Notes: generated by a model not told the origin, from the sequence alone. A stretch of 64,000 nt of DNA from Cranoglanis bouderius (GCA_023630585.1 CM042565.1:404501-468500); one strand, 5' to 3'; numbered from the stretch's first letter, positions 19,749-35,744 are shown. Numbers and translations are program-made.

Positions 19749-19818
19749 ACACACACACACACACACGCACATCCCGTTAGCACCTATCACTTCGTGAAAC
19801 ATTAAATACACACACACC
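19407..19818. repeat. 57-bp repeat with CA tract (unit 2)
   Basis: Three copies of the CACCTATCACTTCGTGAAAC word, as in unit 1. The CA tract before the third copy is shorter and has a CATA interruption (19743). Confidence 0.85.
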
Positions 19819-20369
19819 TGGAAGATGCATCTCCACACAGACAGACAGAGGACAGGAAAAAAAAAGTCATAAACATGACCACACATGTTCATGCGACCTT
19901 CACGAGGCCATAAATTATATAACGTGAGGGGGGTCATAAATCAATTTTTGACATAAAGTGTATGTTATAACTACTTCTGTGGATTCTTCAATCAGTATAA
20001 TCATGTGCTACTTTGCAAAACTGCAAGTCAGATTTTTGTACAAATAAAGATAAAGTATTTAAAAAAGCAGTGGTTCTTTGCAATAGAAAATATGTTTAAT
20101 GAAGAATCTTCAGCCCTAATCTGAATGGGATTAGATGTACATGGGGTCCTGGGGTCTGTGATTTTATCTCCGTCTGGAGTCAGCAGTATTTGTTCTCCTC
20201 TGTCCTCCTCTGAGGCCTGTTTCACGAAGCCAGTTTCAGTGGTTAACCAGGTTTAAAGTCTGCGTTTAGTTTGAGCAAACTGTTTTTGTTTTTTTTTTTA
20301 GGGCTGAAGATGGATATTTTTGTTTTTTTTACTTTTTACTTATAAGTTTATAAGTTTATGCTCACTCTC

Positions 20370-20431
<62 letters not shown>

Positions 20432-20806
20432 ACACACACATATATATATTATAGCATCATATCAGTGAGAGATCTGAATGCGTTGAAACTTGACAGAAAT
20501 GACTTCATCAAAATCACGATGTAAACTAGTGACGTATTCTGGCCACAAGATGTCGCCATTGGGTCAGCAAAACCTTGGATGGCAATTTACTTTTACATTT
20601 ACATTTATGGCATTTGGCAGACGCCCTTATCCAGAGCGACTTACATTTATTTCATTTATACATCTGAGTAATTGAGGGTTAATTCAAAGACAAGCTTTAC
20701 ACTCTGGAATTTCAAGTCATTGAGCAAAATGCTTGTGCAGTATTGGGCAGAGCATCGTGCATAAAATTGGGTCTAATGAAGAGTATGAATAAAAGAAAAC
20801 ACCACA

Positions 20807-21786
20807 ACAGACATTCTGAGTGAATTTGAAGATTTATTCATAGGACTGGGTTGTGTTCCTAGAGTTCATCACATTCAGACAAATCCCAAGGTCACGCCAG
20901 TGATTCATCCTCCCAGGAAAGTGCCAGTGGCCCACGGAAAAAAAGACATTAAAACAGAACTGAAACTCATGGAAAAGATGGGTGTCGTCAAAAAACAGAC
21001 TGGGTGCACAGAGCGGGTAAATAGCACGGTGACAATAGTAAAACCTAACAAGATTAGGATCTGCATAGACCCTCAAGATCTAAACAAAGCAATAAGAAAG
21101 GAGCACAATCCTCTCAAATCACTTGAGGAGATTCTTGCAGAAATGGCTAGAGCCAAGATATATTTAGTGGTGTATGGAAATCAATGATTTTGTCAAATTC
21201 AACTGAATGATGACAGTTCTAAACTCTGTACATTTAACCCACTGTTCGGGAGGTATAGTTTTCCAAGGCTTCCTTTTGGGATTTCATCAACTCCAGAGGT
21301 GTTCCAAAGGTGCATCTGGAAGGATTGGAAGGAGTTGTTAATGTAATGGATGACATTCTGGTGTGGTGTGCTTCTGTGTGTGGATTACTATTCCAGGTAC
21401 CCTGAAATTGCAAAGTCATTGTTCAAAAATCAATGTTCGCCAGACATGGAGTATCAGATGAACTCTTTACAGATAATGGTAGATAGCTTGAAGTGTTGAA
21501 ATGCAAGTGATAAGTGATACCTGACAAACATGAACAACTAAGGTATTACCTAGTTCAAATGCCAGACACTCACATCTTCAGAAGGAATAGAAGAGACCTG
21601 CTGAAAACAAATGAGACAATGTTTCCTTAAACTCAAACTGAGAATGTTGAGGACTTACCTGTTGTTTCAAAAAATGTAGAATTGAATTCAGATGTAGAAT
21701 TGAATTTAGAACAGGAAAACAACGCGGATATCGTTCAGATCTATGGTTTTGACCTGGAACTTTATCGCCGGCATGGAGACCAATGA
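20807..21786 (+). mobile_element. Degenerate Ty3/gypsy pol fragment (unit 2)
   Basis: Carries the same stops and the same RT-to-integrase junction as at 4880-5859, so the lesions predate amplification. Confidence 0.87.
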
Positions 21787-23495
21787 CGTTCCTCTGTTTT
21801 GAAGGTTACAACCAACCTCATCAACACACGTTGCAATCAAAATATATTTATACAAAAATATTCACAAAAGCATTCTCTGCCGTGCTCGAGCAATAATAAT
21901 TTTGTACATTTTTTAAAAGAATAGCTGCAGGTTGTTTAAAAACGGTCAACAATATTGCAGGCAAAATGTTCTCATAGGTGATGTATCTGTTTCTCCGCAG
22001 TAATAATCATGAACACCATCTCATATGGTAATTGGTCTGCACTTATATAGCGCCTTTTAACCTTCGCAGTTCACAAAGAGCTTTACACTGTGTCTCATTC
22101 ACCACGTTTTTATAAATGAAGCATATTAAATTCAAAAATACAGTTGGTCTAGTTTAACAATTGTGGCTTTTTCAAATTAGGTCGTATTAGTAAATTAGTT
22201 TTTCTTTTCTACTTCTTCTTATTATTATTTTTTTTTCATTTTTATTTATTTATTTATTTTTTTACAAAAGACAATATATCTATCAGAAGATATCTATTGA
22301 ATTAGAATTAGTGCAGATGTGTAGTGAGTGAGAAAAATTCAATTTTATTGATAAAAACACAGGGAGAATTTAGTGTATATATCGTTTTGAAAAATTGTTT
22401 GATTACAAAAATAAATGAAGAGAATCACAGCATATAGTGTGACTCTGATCAACAGCAGATGGCGCTTTAGGGCACGAGTTCTCATTCATAAAAACACAGT
22501 ATCAGATAGACAGAAAGAGACAGACAGGTGAAGCAATGTAAGTATTACTTGTATTATTTTACACAGTGAATTAGGACAGCTTTTACCTCAAATCAACATA
22601 TACGTCTCATGTCATTAACAGCAGTTAGCTAACATTAGCATACAGTAGGTGTGTATTTATAAATCAACATCTGATTTATTTATTTTATTATATTTTTTTT
22701 TTACTTGACAGAATGTTCCAGTGGGTTTTGTGGTACACTTGGGTTTTTACGGTGATGGAGGCAAAATTTCACGTTTTTTAAACATAATTGTAAACACAGT
22801 ATAAAGATGGAGGTGAAGTAAATGACCCTTTGTATCATGTCTATAATATGACAGATGTTACGTAGATGCAAAAAGCAAAAGAGATCAACACACACATGTT
22901 TCCCCCCCAGGCGAATAATAACAAAGAGAAATTAATGGCAAACTTGTTATCAAATAAGAAATGACTGAGCACAAAGTAATACATTTTTTACCCGTAAGTA
23001 AGAAATATTTCTTTTTAGTTTACTGCTAAGATAATGAGAAATGTAATACGTTATAAGGAGTCTTAACATATAATGCAACAGTTACTTCACATAACAATTT
23101 GAAGTGCAAAATAAATGTGCCGCTTTGTCACTAAGGCAGAGCATTAATTATACACAAGAATATTGCGTGTTTGTAATATTTGTAACAGGAGTGCAATTAG
23201 AATTGAAGATTTAACGTGAGTTAATTAAATGTAAGAAAAGTGGACGATATGATACAAGTTGTTCCTTTAGAAGAATATTTTCCAGCTGCAAAAAAGAATT
23301 ATGTAGAGACTTTATTATGTGTAAGACAGTAGCAAAGTAAGTTTAAGTAAAATAATTCCCTATAAAACACATTTAACCAGGAGCCTGAATAATAAACCTG
23401 TGATAATTATAATGCCCTTGTTTTATGCTTTAGGCGTGTCATTAGATCTAATTGTAGATAAGTAGTATTTTATTGTTAATTCACTCGGAAATACG

Positions 23496-23915
23496 TGTTT
23501 AACGCCACCTGAATGGACATTCAATCAGTTACATCGTGGGAGCGGCAGTGGGCCATCAAGAACCATCCATGAACAAAGGGTTACATGAGTTTAATTATCT
23601 TTCAGAAAGACATCTGTCTAGACAATCCTATCGCCTCACCATGTGGGGTTCATACCTTTAACGCCACCAGTACCATGAGAATGGAAAGTGATCACATCAA
23701 ATGCCACCCTTCATTTACATTTGAGTGAAACTTCATTTACTTTACATGCAGAAACCCTGGTTTGAAATACTGTATAAAAGGTCTGTGAGTTCGTTCAGGG
23801 CCCATTTTGACTCCGAGGAACCCGAAGTGCTTCACGTACTTTGCCATTGCCATTCTGCAATAAAGCTACTCTTCATTGAGATCTTCGAGATCGGCAGCTT
23901 CTTTTTTTTCTTACG
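23496..23915 (+). mobile_element. Candidate LTR with primer-site-like sequence (unit 2)
   Basis: Same TATA box, AATAAA and TGGCGAGACATCC as at 7569-7990; no internal element follows. Confidence 0.48.
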
Positions 23916-24824
23916 TTGGCGAGACATCCAGCGAGGGATTCCTGAAAAAAAAAGCAGGAAAAGGTAAGAAAGACGGGTTTTTCTTCTTTTGTGCTGTTTC
24001 TTTCTTTCTTTCTTTTTTGTCAGGGAACCGCCTCGTTTAAAAATATCTAGAAAGAAGTTAGGGTTAAAATAGAAAAGAATTTAGTTTATTCAGCATTAAT
24101 AGGAGCCTGTTAAGGCCTCTTAAGCCTGTTCTGTACAATTCTGTTTAAGATTCTAACGTAATTGAACCAATCCGATGCAGTGTGGTGGCGGAATTGTAAG
24201 TTACCTTAGTTTTTAAAGTAACTGAAACTCGTTAGGCGCCATTCCACCGAATGGGCGACATTTGCCTGTTGTAACTTTTAAAAATTAAAATTCATTATTT
24301 TTAAAAATCTTTTTTCAACACTGAATCTAATAGCGCACATTTTCCACTGTTCAAGATGTATACTGGTCAATCTCGGGTAACTTTATTTAATTTTTTACAA
24401 GTTTTCAAAGTGGGAGATGGACGCATTTTTCTCAGTCCTGTTACCAAAAATCATGCGTCTTTTAAAAAGCAAGTTTAAAAGTTTAAAATTTCTTTCTTTT
24501 CTTCCCACAAAAGTATTTAAAGAAATGGTTCGTTGCGTGTTTAAATAATTGATATTTCTCACAAAAAAATCAGTATATATGCACACTATGTGCTTTTTTT
24601 TTTTTTTTAAATGCAAAGCCATTTTTTCATTTCAAAGGAAACCTAAACCTCAGGTTTAATTTATTTTTTTATCATGTAATTAATTAAACTGTTGGTTAAA
24701 TGATGGACACAATTGAGAAAAGCAGTGGGTTAACTTTATTTTTTAGAGAAAAACAATTTAATAACAGGAATGTGCGTCCGTACTCTCTCGCGCTCTCTCT
24801 CTCGCGCTCTCTCTCTTTCTGTGT

Positions 24825-24855
<31 letters not shown>

Positions 24856-25594
24856 GTGTATGTCTGTGAGTGTGTGTGTGTCTGTGTTCGCAAACCTTAC
24901 AATATGACCTGTTTACACACCAATACAGTGGGGTCATTTGTTATTTTGGGGACCTAAAATCGAGTCCCCACAATATTAAGCGTTGCATCATGTCTATTTT
25001 ATCGAGCTGAACACCTCCCCCCCCCCCTTAAAATCTCATTAGTCCTCAGCATTGACATACACCCGAAAAAAGTGTGTGTGTGTGTATACCTGGGAGTTGC
25101 CTCAAGTGTGTACACTCCCCCTCTGGCCAAAGACTGTAAAAACAATTGTGCTCGCACACTTGATGATGTAGTACAGAAATGCTGAACTCTGATTGGTTGA
25201 AGCAGGAATCATTTACTGGAACTCTGAGCCAATGAAGTAGTATGTTGTTGAGTCTATAAGTTTAATGAGGCACAGGTGGGGTCAGCGTAATTAGCACAGC
25301 GTCCAAAGTTTATGAGTTAATATTCACCTTGAGATGAAACGTTTTAAAAGTTTATACCACTAAAAGGTTTTATTAAATAAACTGTGTTGGAGTGTAAACT
25401 CTTTATAGTATTTAACATTATGGTTTCCATAGCATGTTGTTAGCTCAGTAATAAGCTAGCGCAAGTTAGCTAATACTTATTGTAGCTTGTTAGCTAGCTC
25501 AGCCCTGATGAGGCATTTAATCTATTTCCATATATCTGTCCATTAATTTTGCTAATGTTAGATTGCTTATTAACATTTAATGTACCTTCCACAG

Positions 25595-26495
<901 letters not shown>

Positions 26496-26773
26496 GTAAG
26501 AATGTTACTTCCTGTAGTAATGGTAGATAATTAGATGCCAAATAGTGAATGCATTTGTGTTTTTATAGCATCACTTCCATTACGTAGCAGTCGGTTTCAT
26601 TACATTGGTTCCATTTAAGTGTGCGAGTTCAGACGAAGCCCATTCAGAAGCCTATATTTGAAATAGCCTCTTTACATCGATCTAAACAATACTCAGTACA
26701 TTTTATTTTACATAAATACAAAATACTAATGTGTTATTCTGCTGATACATTTTTTGTTACAGACTCCCAACAT

Positions 26774-26949
26774 GCCAGCGGTAGCTCAGTGGTTGAAACG
26801 TTGGTCTAATGAGCAGATGGTCATGAGTTCAAGTCCCAGCACTGAACTGCTGCCAACGTGGACCCTTGAGCAAGAGCCTTATCCCTCAACTACTCAGTTA
26901 CCTGAATGTAAGTCCCTCTGAATAAGGGTGAGGCCAAATGCCATAAATC
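26774..26949 (+). mobile_element. tRNA-derived SINE (unit 2)
   Basis: Boxes A and B and the tail are the same as at 10819-10994. Confidence 0.82.
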
Positions 26950-27641
26950 TAGTACCACTTTACAAGCTTCTTTTGTAGGCTGAACTAAGCCAGACAAACA
27001 GTAATATTTAATACATTGTAGACATCTAGTGGATTTAAACAGCACTGCAGTCTCTGTCCTCTGTATTTGGTAGAATTCCACCAACTTGTTCTCTGACAGC
27101 TTGCCTAGTCCTCACCCTGCTGCTAAACAATTGCTAAACAATATTGCAACACACTTTCTAATTATATCTGGACTTTAATGATACTAAGAAAATAGTGTTG
27201 TCTTAAAATTTAAGTAAAATTTAACAACAACAACAGATTCTTAGCACATTAGCAAAGCTACAGTTTACTCAGGTGTAGTATTTTAAACCATTCAGTATGT
27301 AGTGAACTCAGTCAGTGAACACTACAGAAGGTCCTTCAGCTTTTTAATTACACACAGTGTATTACTGAATTTTACAGCAGAACATAAATGTAGTGCACAG
27401 GTTCAAAATCAGTAACACTAAGTTTAACCATTTATCTTCTTAAATACAAGCATTCACTTCCTGTCATTACTGTGAATTATAAACATGGTCAAATAGCTAA
27501 TTCGTTAAAAGCAATACACAAGGCACTGATTTATCATTTTTAAAGTGCACTTTCACATCTGCGTTCCACCTTTATGATCTAAGACCCAAGCTGAAATATT
27601 TATTGTTTCTGTCTCTCGCTGCTTTTTGCCTTTCCCCTCAG

Positions 27642-29593
27642 AGACGATGTGCTCCGGTGCCGCCCTGGTGAACCACTCGGACCGTGAGCCGTCGTACAGG
27701 CACACGTCCTGGTGTCCACACAGGTGTGCACCGAGAACAATGTGGCAGGCCGTGGCCCCCGAACCGTTTTCGGGAAAAACGGACGTCACCGCTGAAAACC
27801 CGAGACTCTGCCTTCAGGTATGACAACAAGGCAGCCCTAAGCACAGCAAGGACCAATCTGTCCCGGGCCATCATAGAGGCAAAGCGCAACTACGCAGAAA
27901 GAATCCACAGTCACTTCATAAACAGCAAGGACACAAGGTGCATGTGGCAAGGCATTCAGGCCATCACAGACTACAAAGCTACACCTGTGCTAAGTCTGTG
28001 ATGACTTCCAGATGCATTGCTACGCACGGTTCGAAGCACAGAATAACATGCCAGCGAGGAAGACCACCCCGACTCCCACCGACCAAGTACTTTGTCTATC
28101 CGCAGTGGACGTCAGGAAAACTCTGTCCAGAGTCAACCCACGGAAAGCTGCAGGTCCTGACAACATACCTGGCCGGGTGCTCAGGGAATGTGCTGATCAG
28201 CTTGCAGATGTCCTCACAGACATCTTCAACATTTCCCCGAGCCGAGCGGCCGTCCCGGTGTGCTTCAAGACGACCACCATCATCCCTGTGCCGAAGAAAT
28301 CATCTGTGTCCTGTCTGAATGACTAGCGTCCTGTTGCACTCACACCTATCATCATGAAGTGCTTTGAGCAGCTAGTCATGAAACACATAAAGAGCAGTCT
28401 TCCCACCACACTCGACCCATTTCAGTATGCATACCGTCCCAACCGCTCAACAGAGGACGCCATATCTGCTACCATTCATCTGTCTCTGACCCATCTAGAT
28501 AAAAAGGACAGACTTCAGTTCAGAATTCAGCACAATCATCCCGCAACAACTGATGACAAAGCTGAGCCTGCTGGGTTTAAACACCTCCCTCTGCAACTGG
28601 ATCCTGGACTTTCTGATCGGGAGACCCCAGTACGTCAGGATCAGCAACTCCACATCTAGCACCACCACACTGAACATCGGTGCCCCCCAGGGCTGTGTGC
28701 TCAGTCCACTGCTGTTCACCCTGCTGACTCACGACTGTGCTGCTAAGGTCAGCTCTAATTACATCATCAAGTTTGCTGATGACACTACAGTTGTGGGCCT
28801 CATCAGCAACAATGATGAGTCAGCATACAGGGAGGAGGTGAACCAGCTGGCAGAATGGTGTAGAGACAACAATCTATGTTGATGAGACTAAAGAGATGAT
28901 TGTTGACTTCAGGAGAACCCATGTAGATCACTCACCACTGCACATCAAAGGGACAACTGTGGAGAGTCAAAAGTTTCTTGGTGTGCACATGACTGAGGAC
29001 CTCTCCTGGACTCTCAACACCACCTGCCTAGTCAAGAACGCCCAGCAGCACATCCACTTCCTGCAGAGGCTGAAGAGAGCCAAACTCCCCTCCTCACCTC
29101 CTTCTACAGAGGGACGATAGAGAGCGTCCTGACCAGGAGGTACAGGAGCATCACTGTCACCACCAGCAGACTCCGCAATAGTTTCTTCCCTGAGGCAGTC
29201 AGATTACACAACACCCTGCTGCCTCCCAATGCTCAGACACCTAACCCAGTAAGACTCATACGTCTGCACACGCACTAACCCCGTAAGACTCTACTGCACA
29301 CTGCACTTTACATAGCAGCATCAGTCACTTTACTATGGAACTCACTATTTTTTGCTGCCAGTATTACTGCTACACTTATGCTGCTACATTACACAATAGT
29401 TTATAGTTTATGGTCTATATTTACAGTTTACAGTCAATATTCTGTGTATTTACTGTTTTGTATACTTATTGTTTTGCACTCGTCTCACACTGTTGTGTAT
29501 CTGCACTTTATGTAGTCTTGCATACTGTTCTGTGTTGCACCACACGCTATATAGAGGAATGACAATAAAAACCTACTTGACTTGACTTGACTA
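27642..29593 (+). mobile_element. Deleted LINE (unit 2)
   Basis: Same internal deletions as in unit 1, plus a 10-bp deletion after GTCTGTGATGA (near 28005) shared with unit 4. This shifts the frame so that the MHCYARFEAQ reading starts anew at 28012. Confidence 0.88.
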
Positions 29594-30496
29594 GTAGCCT
29601 AGAGTTTTGTTTTATGGAAGCTGTGGTAACTTAGCTGTCAATGTATGACATGATCAGAAAAAGTTGGATTTATCATAAAACTTGCCTCAGGTATTGTCAC
29701 TGTTTCCAGGATTACCAGACTAATAAAATATAAAACTTTCTTTTTTTTTCACTTTTCAAAACAGCCATTAGGACACGAATATTTCCATGTATTTTCCTGT
29801 AAACCTGCCTGATTGGTCTCACCTCAGTTCACTGAAGATATAAAATTGCATCACTGCCGTCTTCTTTTACTGACGTTCAGTTACGTGGTGACAAACCGCT
29901 CCAAGTGGAGAATTATTCGGGGCTAAAGAAAAAAATCTTTGGGGCTACAGCCCAGGCCAGGTTACGCCCCTGGTAGGTACTGTCACGGTATGCAATTTCG
30001 GATGCAGCCTAGGTGGACAAATGAGGATCTGCTGACTCACTGATGTGATATATGCATGTTGTTCATTCAGTTTGCCACAAAAAGAGAAAGAGGGCAGAGC
30101 GGTGCATTTGAAAAGTGTGTAGCACTAAGACAAGCCAAACATGTATTGATGTTGTGTTGTTCATAGCATAATCCACTATATACAAATGTGTTTTTTAATT
30201 ATTGTAGCGTTGAAAACTACTTCATACACGTGTATTTTTTTAAAAACTACATTTGTATCCTCATTCGTGACCAATCTCTCAAAACTAGCCTGCACTAACT
30301 GAAATGTCTTTCCTGAAAATTTTTTTACTGGACCTTCTCTTTGTGGTTTGGACATGCCAATTTTAATAAACCATAATACTAAAACTTGTCTCTTGAAAAC
30401 TTGCCATTTTTAAATGAATGTATTGAGTGAATGAAACAATGACACTCATAATATCTAAAAAGACACTCACTGGTGCGACCTAGTGGTGTAATGATG

Positions 30497-31044
30497 TACA
30501 GCACTGTGCAAAATATTTTAGGCACCCTATTTTTTTTTTTTTGTACAAACTTTATTATAGATGTTTTATTTTATGACGTCTACATTATCAAGTCGGTACA
30601 AAAAAACATTTTAGATTCCCAAATATTAGTTTTCTAGCACAGAATTAAATGTTACAGGAAAATGTTTGTATGTCATTAAAGAAAGCAGCACATTACATAA
30701 GAGACACTTTTCAGACAGTAAACACAATGAAGGCTGCTGGGTTTCGCTGCAGAAATAAGAAGCGAGTGCGAAAGTCAAAGTGTCCAGAAGAACTGTGTCT
30801 GGTTCTGCAAGATGCTCAATAAAACTTACCGGTTCATTTCCTTATAAAACTGCACTAATTGTACTTTATTTTTATTTTTACTTTTTTGTCACACCAAATA
30901 TTGACTTTGTTTCATTTACTACAGTTTACTGCTCTTTACGGTATTTATATATATTTTTTTAATGTAGAAACATTTAATTTCATTATTTTGAAGGCTCCAA
31001 AGCATTTCTTATGCATGTGCCTAAAACTTTTGCACAGTACTGTA
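30497..31044 (+). mobile_element. Deleted Tc1-type element with inverted repeats (unit 2)
   Basis: Both terminal repeats and TA ends are present; it differs from unit 1 only in T-run length. Confidence 0.85.
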
Positions 31045-31270
31045 ACTTACAGAAAGCGTGAATCAGTGAACGAATCTGAACCTGAAGTCTTTTTGGTGAA
31101 TAGAATCAAAAGATTTGAGTCACTGGGATGAATTGAAATGACCACTGCTATCCTCGGGCAAAGGGGAAAAGTTCCTCTGGTTAATTTACTGAAATCAACA
31201 TGCAGAAGGTGGTTAATATGTGTGTTCATATTATGATCATATTATATGTTTATTTGAATACGTACATGTA

Positions 31271-31654
31271 TGTGATGACGCATACCTATCTTTGTGTGGG
31301 AGGCTGTTGTATTGATATTTACCTGATACTTACCCTTATAATGGTTTATTCTGAGTGGGTGTGGTTTTGCCTTTATAAGCGGGGCACTCGTCTATATTTG
31401 GGGTTTGTTGGAAAGTTGGTTTGTTGCTTGGGGAGGAGTCAGATGTGCAAGAGAAGTGCCATTAAAAGTATTATTATTGTGAAGCTTTTTGAAGAAGGCA
31501 ATCCAACCAGGAGCTGTATACATTTTGTAAACATACATTTTTCTTTCCACCATTTGTAAATATTTTTTCTGTGCACTTTACACATAGACACTGTAAATAA
31601 ACTTCCTGAGTCATCATTTTCTGCAGAGAGCCTCTACCATCACGCTTCATCACA
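31271..31654 (+). mobile_element. Candidate solo LTR (unit 2)
   Basis: TGTGATGA and TCATCACA ends with GTA on both sides, as at 15333-15716. Confidence 0.5.
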
Positions 31655-32789
31655 GTAACAGAGCTGCTGTTGATATGAGAAACATTGTTGTTGTAATGTT
31701 GTTCATATAAGAAACGTGTAATGCAGTTGAGTAACATAGCTGGTACGCATAATATAGCTGACGGAATATTTAAAAGCAGAATTTATAATATTTATAATAT
31801 ATATTTATGGAGCTAGTTCCAAAAACCACAACAATTAAATATAGTATGCTTCATAAGCTTATTATTGTAAGCACACACAGATATGAAATGTGACCTTTAA
31901 AAACATACATTTGTTAACTTCACTCATTTAACAAACAAATATGTAATCATGTATTTTATAAATGAAACATTATCTCTGCCATGGACAGTCCCAATTATTT
32001 CCGCCATGGACGGTCCCAAGCCCGGCCGAGAAAGGAGGAGGGGTGGTCTCCCGCCAAGGGGCCGTAAAACCTGGCGAGACATATCTTTTAAAAAAAAACT
32101 CGATCAACACTCTTCTTGGTAAACAGACGGATGTGGCAAAAGTAAAGAGAACAAAAACAGTTTACATGTATTATTACTCATAGTGTCCACAATCAACTAG
32201 GCGAGTGTGAGTATTATTGGGAGATGATGTGTGCATGTGAGGGAACTCTGAGTTGATAAGGGCACTAAGCATAGCTATACTATAGATAGGTGGCACATTT
32301 GGCTGTAGAAGGAGACACATTCAAACCCCTGGCTGGGCATCAAAGATACTTAGTTTAAATCTTAAACATAACAATCAGCATGAGGACTTCATTGATAACA
32401 GCACACAACAGCAACCAACAAACATAGCTGAATAAAATCTTCTGTGACTATTGAAAAGTACAAAAAAAACATGTACCCATACTTAGTCTGAAAATAGAAA
32501 AAGGTATTGATGCCTCTCTACTTAGTTAATTAAATGTAACAAAACTGAATGATACAAGTTGTTCCTTTAGAAGAATATTTTCTAGTTAATTGCAAAAAAG
32601 AATTATGTAGAGACTTTATTATGTGTAAGAAATTAGCAATGTACGTTTAAGTAAAATAATTCCCTGTAAAACACATTTAACCAGGAGCCTGAATAATAAT
32701 CCTGTGATAATTATAATGCCCTTGATTTATGCTTTAGGTGTTTCATTGGATATAATTGTAGATAAGGTGGATAGTTTTTGTTAATTCAC

Positions 32790-33302
32790 TCAGACGTAGT
32801 GTGCCTCCTCTGCTTCTTTGAATCCACTTTTAACAGCTGCTTGAATGCTCTTTATCTCTTCTGGAGCAGCAGCAGGGAGAATTGCGAGCAGCTCTTTGTC
32901 AATCTTCTCCAGTCTTGCACGACACTTCCTTTCAAACTCATCCTTGTTCTTGAGGACAAGGCGTAAGATGGCTTTCTGAGCCTCGTCGCAGGAGTTCTGT
33001 AACTGCAGACGCTCGGAAAGAAACTCTGGCTTTTCCTTGTCCATGGCCATCAGTTTCCCCAGAGAGCTGACACGATCCATCAGGTGCTTGGTGGACACCT
33101 CGGTGTAGGTTGTAGAGATCATGTGGACGAGACTGGCGATGTTAGTGGCATGAAAGGCTTGATTATAGAGCAGATCTTTGGAGAAGAGCTTTGCATTGTA
33201 GGAAAGTGATTGTGTCTTCTCAGATGTGGAGACAAAATCTGTAAGGGTTCTGGTCAGGTTGGTTTTCACGATGTTGGACACCATCTGAAAGAAACGCACC
33301 AT
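32790..33302 (-). CDS. Unrecognised helical protein, 170 codons (unit 2)
   Basis: The predicted protein is identical to that at 16852-17364, with the same upstream in-frame TAA and the same 3' flank (32526-32789). Identity at protein level means either very recent duplication or exchange between units. Confidence 0.62.
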   Translation of the reverse strand: MVRFFQMVSNIVKTNLTRTLTDFVSTSEKTQSLSYNAKLFSKDLLYNQAFHATNIASLVHMISTTYTEVSTKHLMDRVSSLGKLMAMDKEKPEFLSERLQLQNSCDEAQKAILRLVLKNKDEFERKCRARLEKIDKELLAILPAAAPEEIKSIQAAVKSGFKEAEEAHYV

Positions 33303-33906
33303 CTTCTCCCACTGCTGATACCAAGCTTAATTATCTTGCCATAGTGTTTTATGGTTATGATTCCTTTTCTGGTTTATCGGTTCATGTCTTTGCCCTGGTT
33401 ACTCTGACAGACTTCTGCTCGTATCCTGACCTTGATCTTGCCTTACGTTTTGGATTTGTTTGCATGTTGTAGGAAAAAAACTCAACCTGCAACTGTCAGT
33501 GTCTCCACCTCCAGATACAAAACAGACAATAAGCAAATGTATTCAGGAGCCTCTACAATTTCAAATCAAGTGGTTTAGATTATGACAGTTAAGCAGGAGC
33601 GAATGAAACACATCGAATAAACCCAAGCCAAGTCAGCTCTGTATTTGTAATTATTCAATTGTAATTAATCTATTTAATCTGTTTAAATACATCTTAAATT
33701 AATATATATTTTTTTAAATAATGCTTTACTTAAATTAAATTTCTTAGCTATTTAAGTTAACTTAAATTACTTAATTTTGTGTTATTTGTGTACTTTGAAT
33801 GTAGTTTGTAGACACAGTTATTAGTACACATGAAGTACATTATACACTTTATGAATATATTTCTGTGTGTACTGATGCACATATCACATATATAGTACTT
33901 TGCATA

Positions 33907-34118
33907 TACACTGTATGGCCAAAAGTATGTGTATCCCTGACCATCACACCCATATGTGGTTCTTTCCCAAACTGTTACCACAAAGGTTGGATGCACACAA
34001 TTATGTTCAATGTCTATGTATGCAGAAGCTTTACAGTTTCCCTTTTTAACCTTTTTTTGGCCACACTGCAAAATCTGGTGGAAAGCCGAGAAGAGTGGAG
34101 ATGTGCAACAAGGTCTGT
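33907..34118 (+). mobile_element. Tc1/mariner relic (unit 2)
   Basis: Same left terminus and transposase-end fragment as at 17969-18180. Confidence 0.85.
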
Positions 34119-34485
34119 TTGTGGATGTATTGGGATTAGTTAAGAGTGACCAATCACAGCAGTGGGAACATGCATCTTATTTTCGCCCCTAAAGGTTCTG
34201 AAATTCAGCTTGACTTGCCGAGTAGTCCCGTGAGCAAACGATACCAAAATGCTAGTGTGTCATTGCTGACCATGTGCCGAACAGACCTACACTTGCTCAG
34301 GAATAGCTTTGTGTGCGCTCAATTCACAATTACCTTTTAAACATCCTAAAGTAATATTTCCTCATATTGAGAGTTTATATAATTCATTAAACATATGTTT
34401 GAAATGGTATGAGCAGTGTTTTATTCTATTTTTATGCACAGCGTTCACTGAATTGTATGTGATAGTGCTCTTAGTAGTAGATAGT

Positions 34486-34499
34486 ACACACACACATAC

Positions 34500-34560
<61 letters not shown>
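34486..34560. repeat. (CA)n microsatellite near the unit end (unit 2)
   Basis: Begins with the same CATACACACGCA signature as unit 1 and is six bases shorter. Confidence 0.95.
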
Positions 34561-34561
<1 letters not shown>

Positions 34562-35337
34562 CTGAATTCGGTGAAAAACAGAAAGTAATTCAGCCTGTAA
34601 TGTTCTCAGAGGAGGACAGAGGAAAACACACACTGCTGATATGTGTAACAGGGCAATAACGTTATTTCACTAGATTTTGTTTATTTTATTTTTTTAAATT
34701 TTCTTCATCAATTAATATTTTTCTCATGGGAATTATGTAAATATTATTGTTCTTGTTCATAAATACGTTTAACCATAAAAAGGGTCTGTGAAATATAATG
34801 GTTTTGTCCTCCCTCCCCCCACCTATTGAAAGAAAGTGGTTTAGTCCAGGCATCCATAGCGTTATGCTCTTTTGCGGTCTTTTGCTCTTCTCTCTCCCGA
34901 AAGGAAGAGGTGTGTCCCTCATGCTCAGGTTTAGAAGCAAATTACTGTTTCATAACAAGTCACTACACACATATATTGAATTATTTAGTTTATTTAAATA
35001 AACTATTTATTTAAAATATTTATTTATTTAAATAAATATAACTATTTATTATTTATCTTTCTTTGTGTTGGTCTACGTTGTACACGGAGTATATACACTG
35101 CCGTTAGCAAGGGAGATTAAAATTAATTTATCAAACTATCAGATAAAAACAAGTATTTTATGTTGTTACCCCTCATGACTGGAGTCAGTGGCTCAGTTTA
35201 AAAAAATTTTGATCTTTTTTTTTGTATGTTGTCGTATTTTGATCATGTTGTTATTGCTGTAATAAAAAACAGATAAGTATACAAACCATAGCTCTTTAAC
35301 CATTTGTTTGTTTTTTAAACATTAGATTCAGGTCACA

Positions 35338-35642
35338 CACGCGCACACACACGCCCATCTCATTAGCACCTATCACTTCGTGAAACATTAAACGCACGCG
35401 CACACACACGCCCATCTCATTAGCACCTATCACTTCGTGAAACATTAAACGCACGCACATACGCACGCAGAGGGTCTGAAGGAGGGGTAGGGGTGTGAAA
35501 AAGTGTGAAATCCTAGGATCCACCCATTAGGATACACACCCATAGTCATTCATGGTTTAGACGTCGCGGAGCACATCGTCTGAGTATCGTGCTGCACCTC
35601 CAGCGTTCTAACCACGGCTGTTAATTTAATTAATAGCTTTGA

Positions 35643-35676
<34 letters not shown>

Positions 35677-35744
35677 ACACACACACACACACGCACATCC
35701 CGTTAGCACCTATCACTTCGTGAAACATTAAATACACACACACC
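35338..35744. repeat. 57-bp repeat with CA tract (unit 3)
   Basis: Same three-copy arrangement; the CA tract is the shortest of the three intact units. Confidence 0.85.
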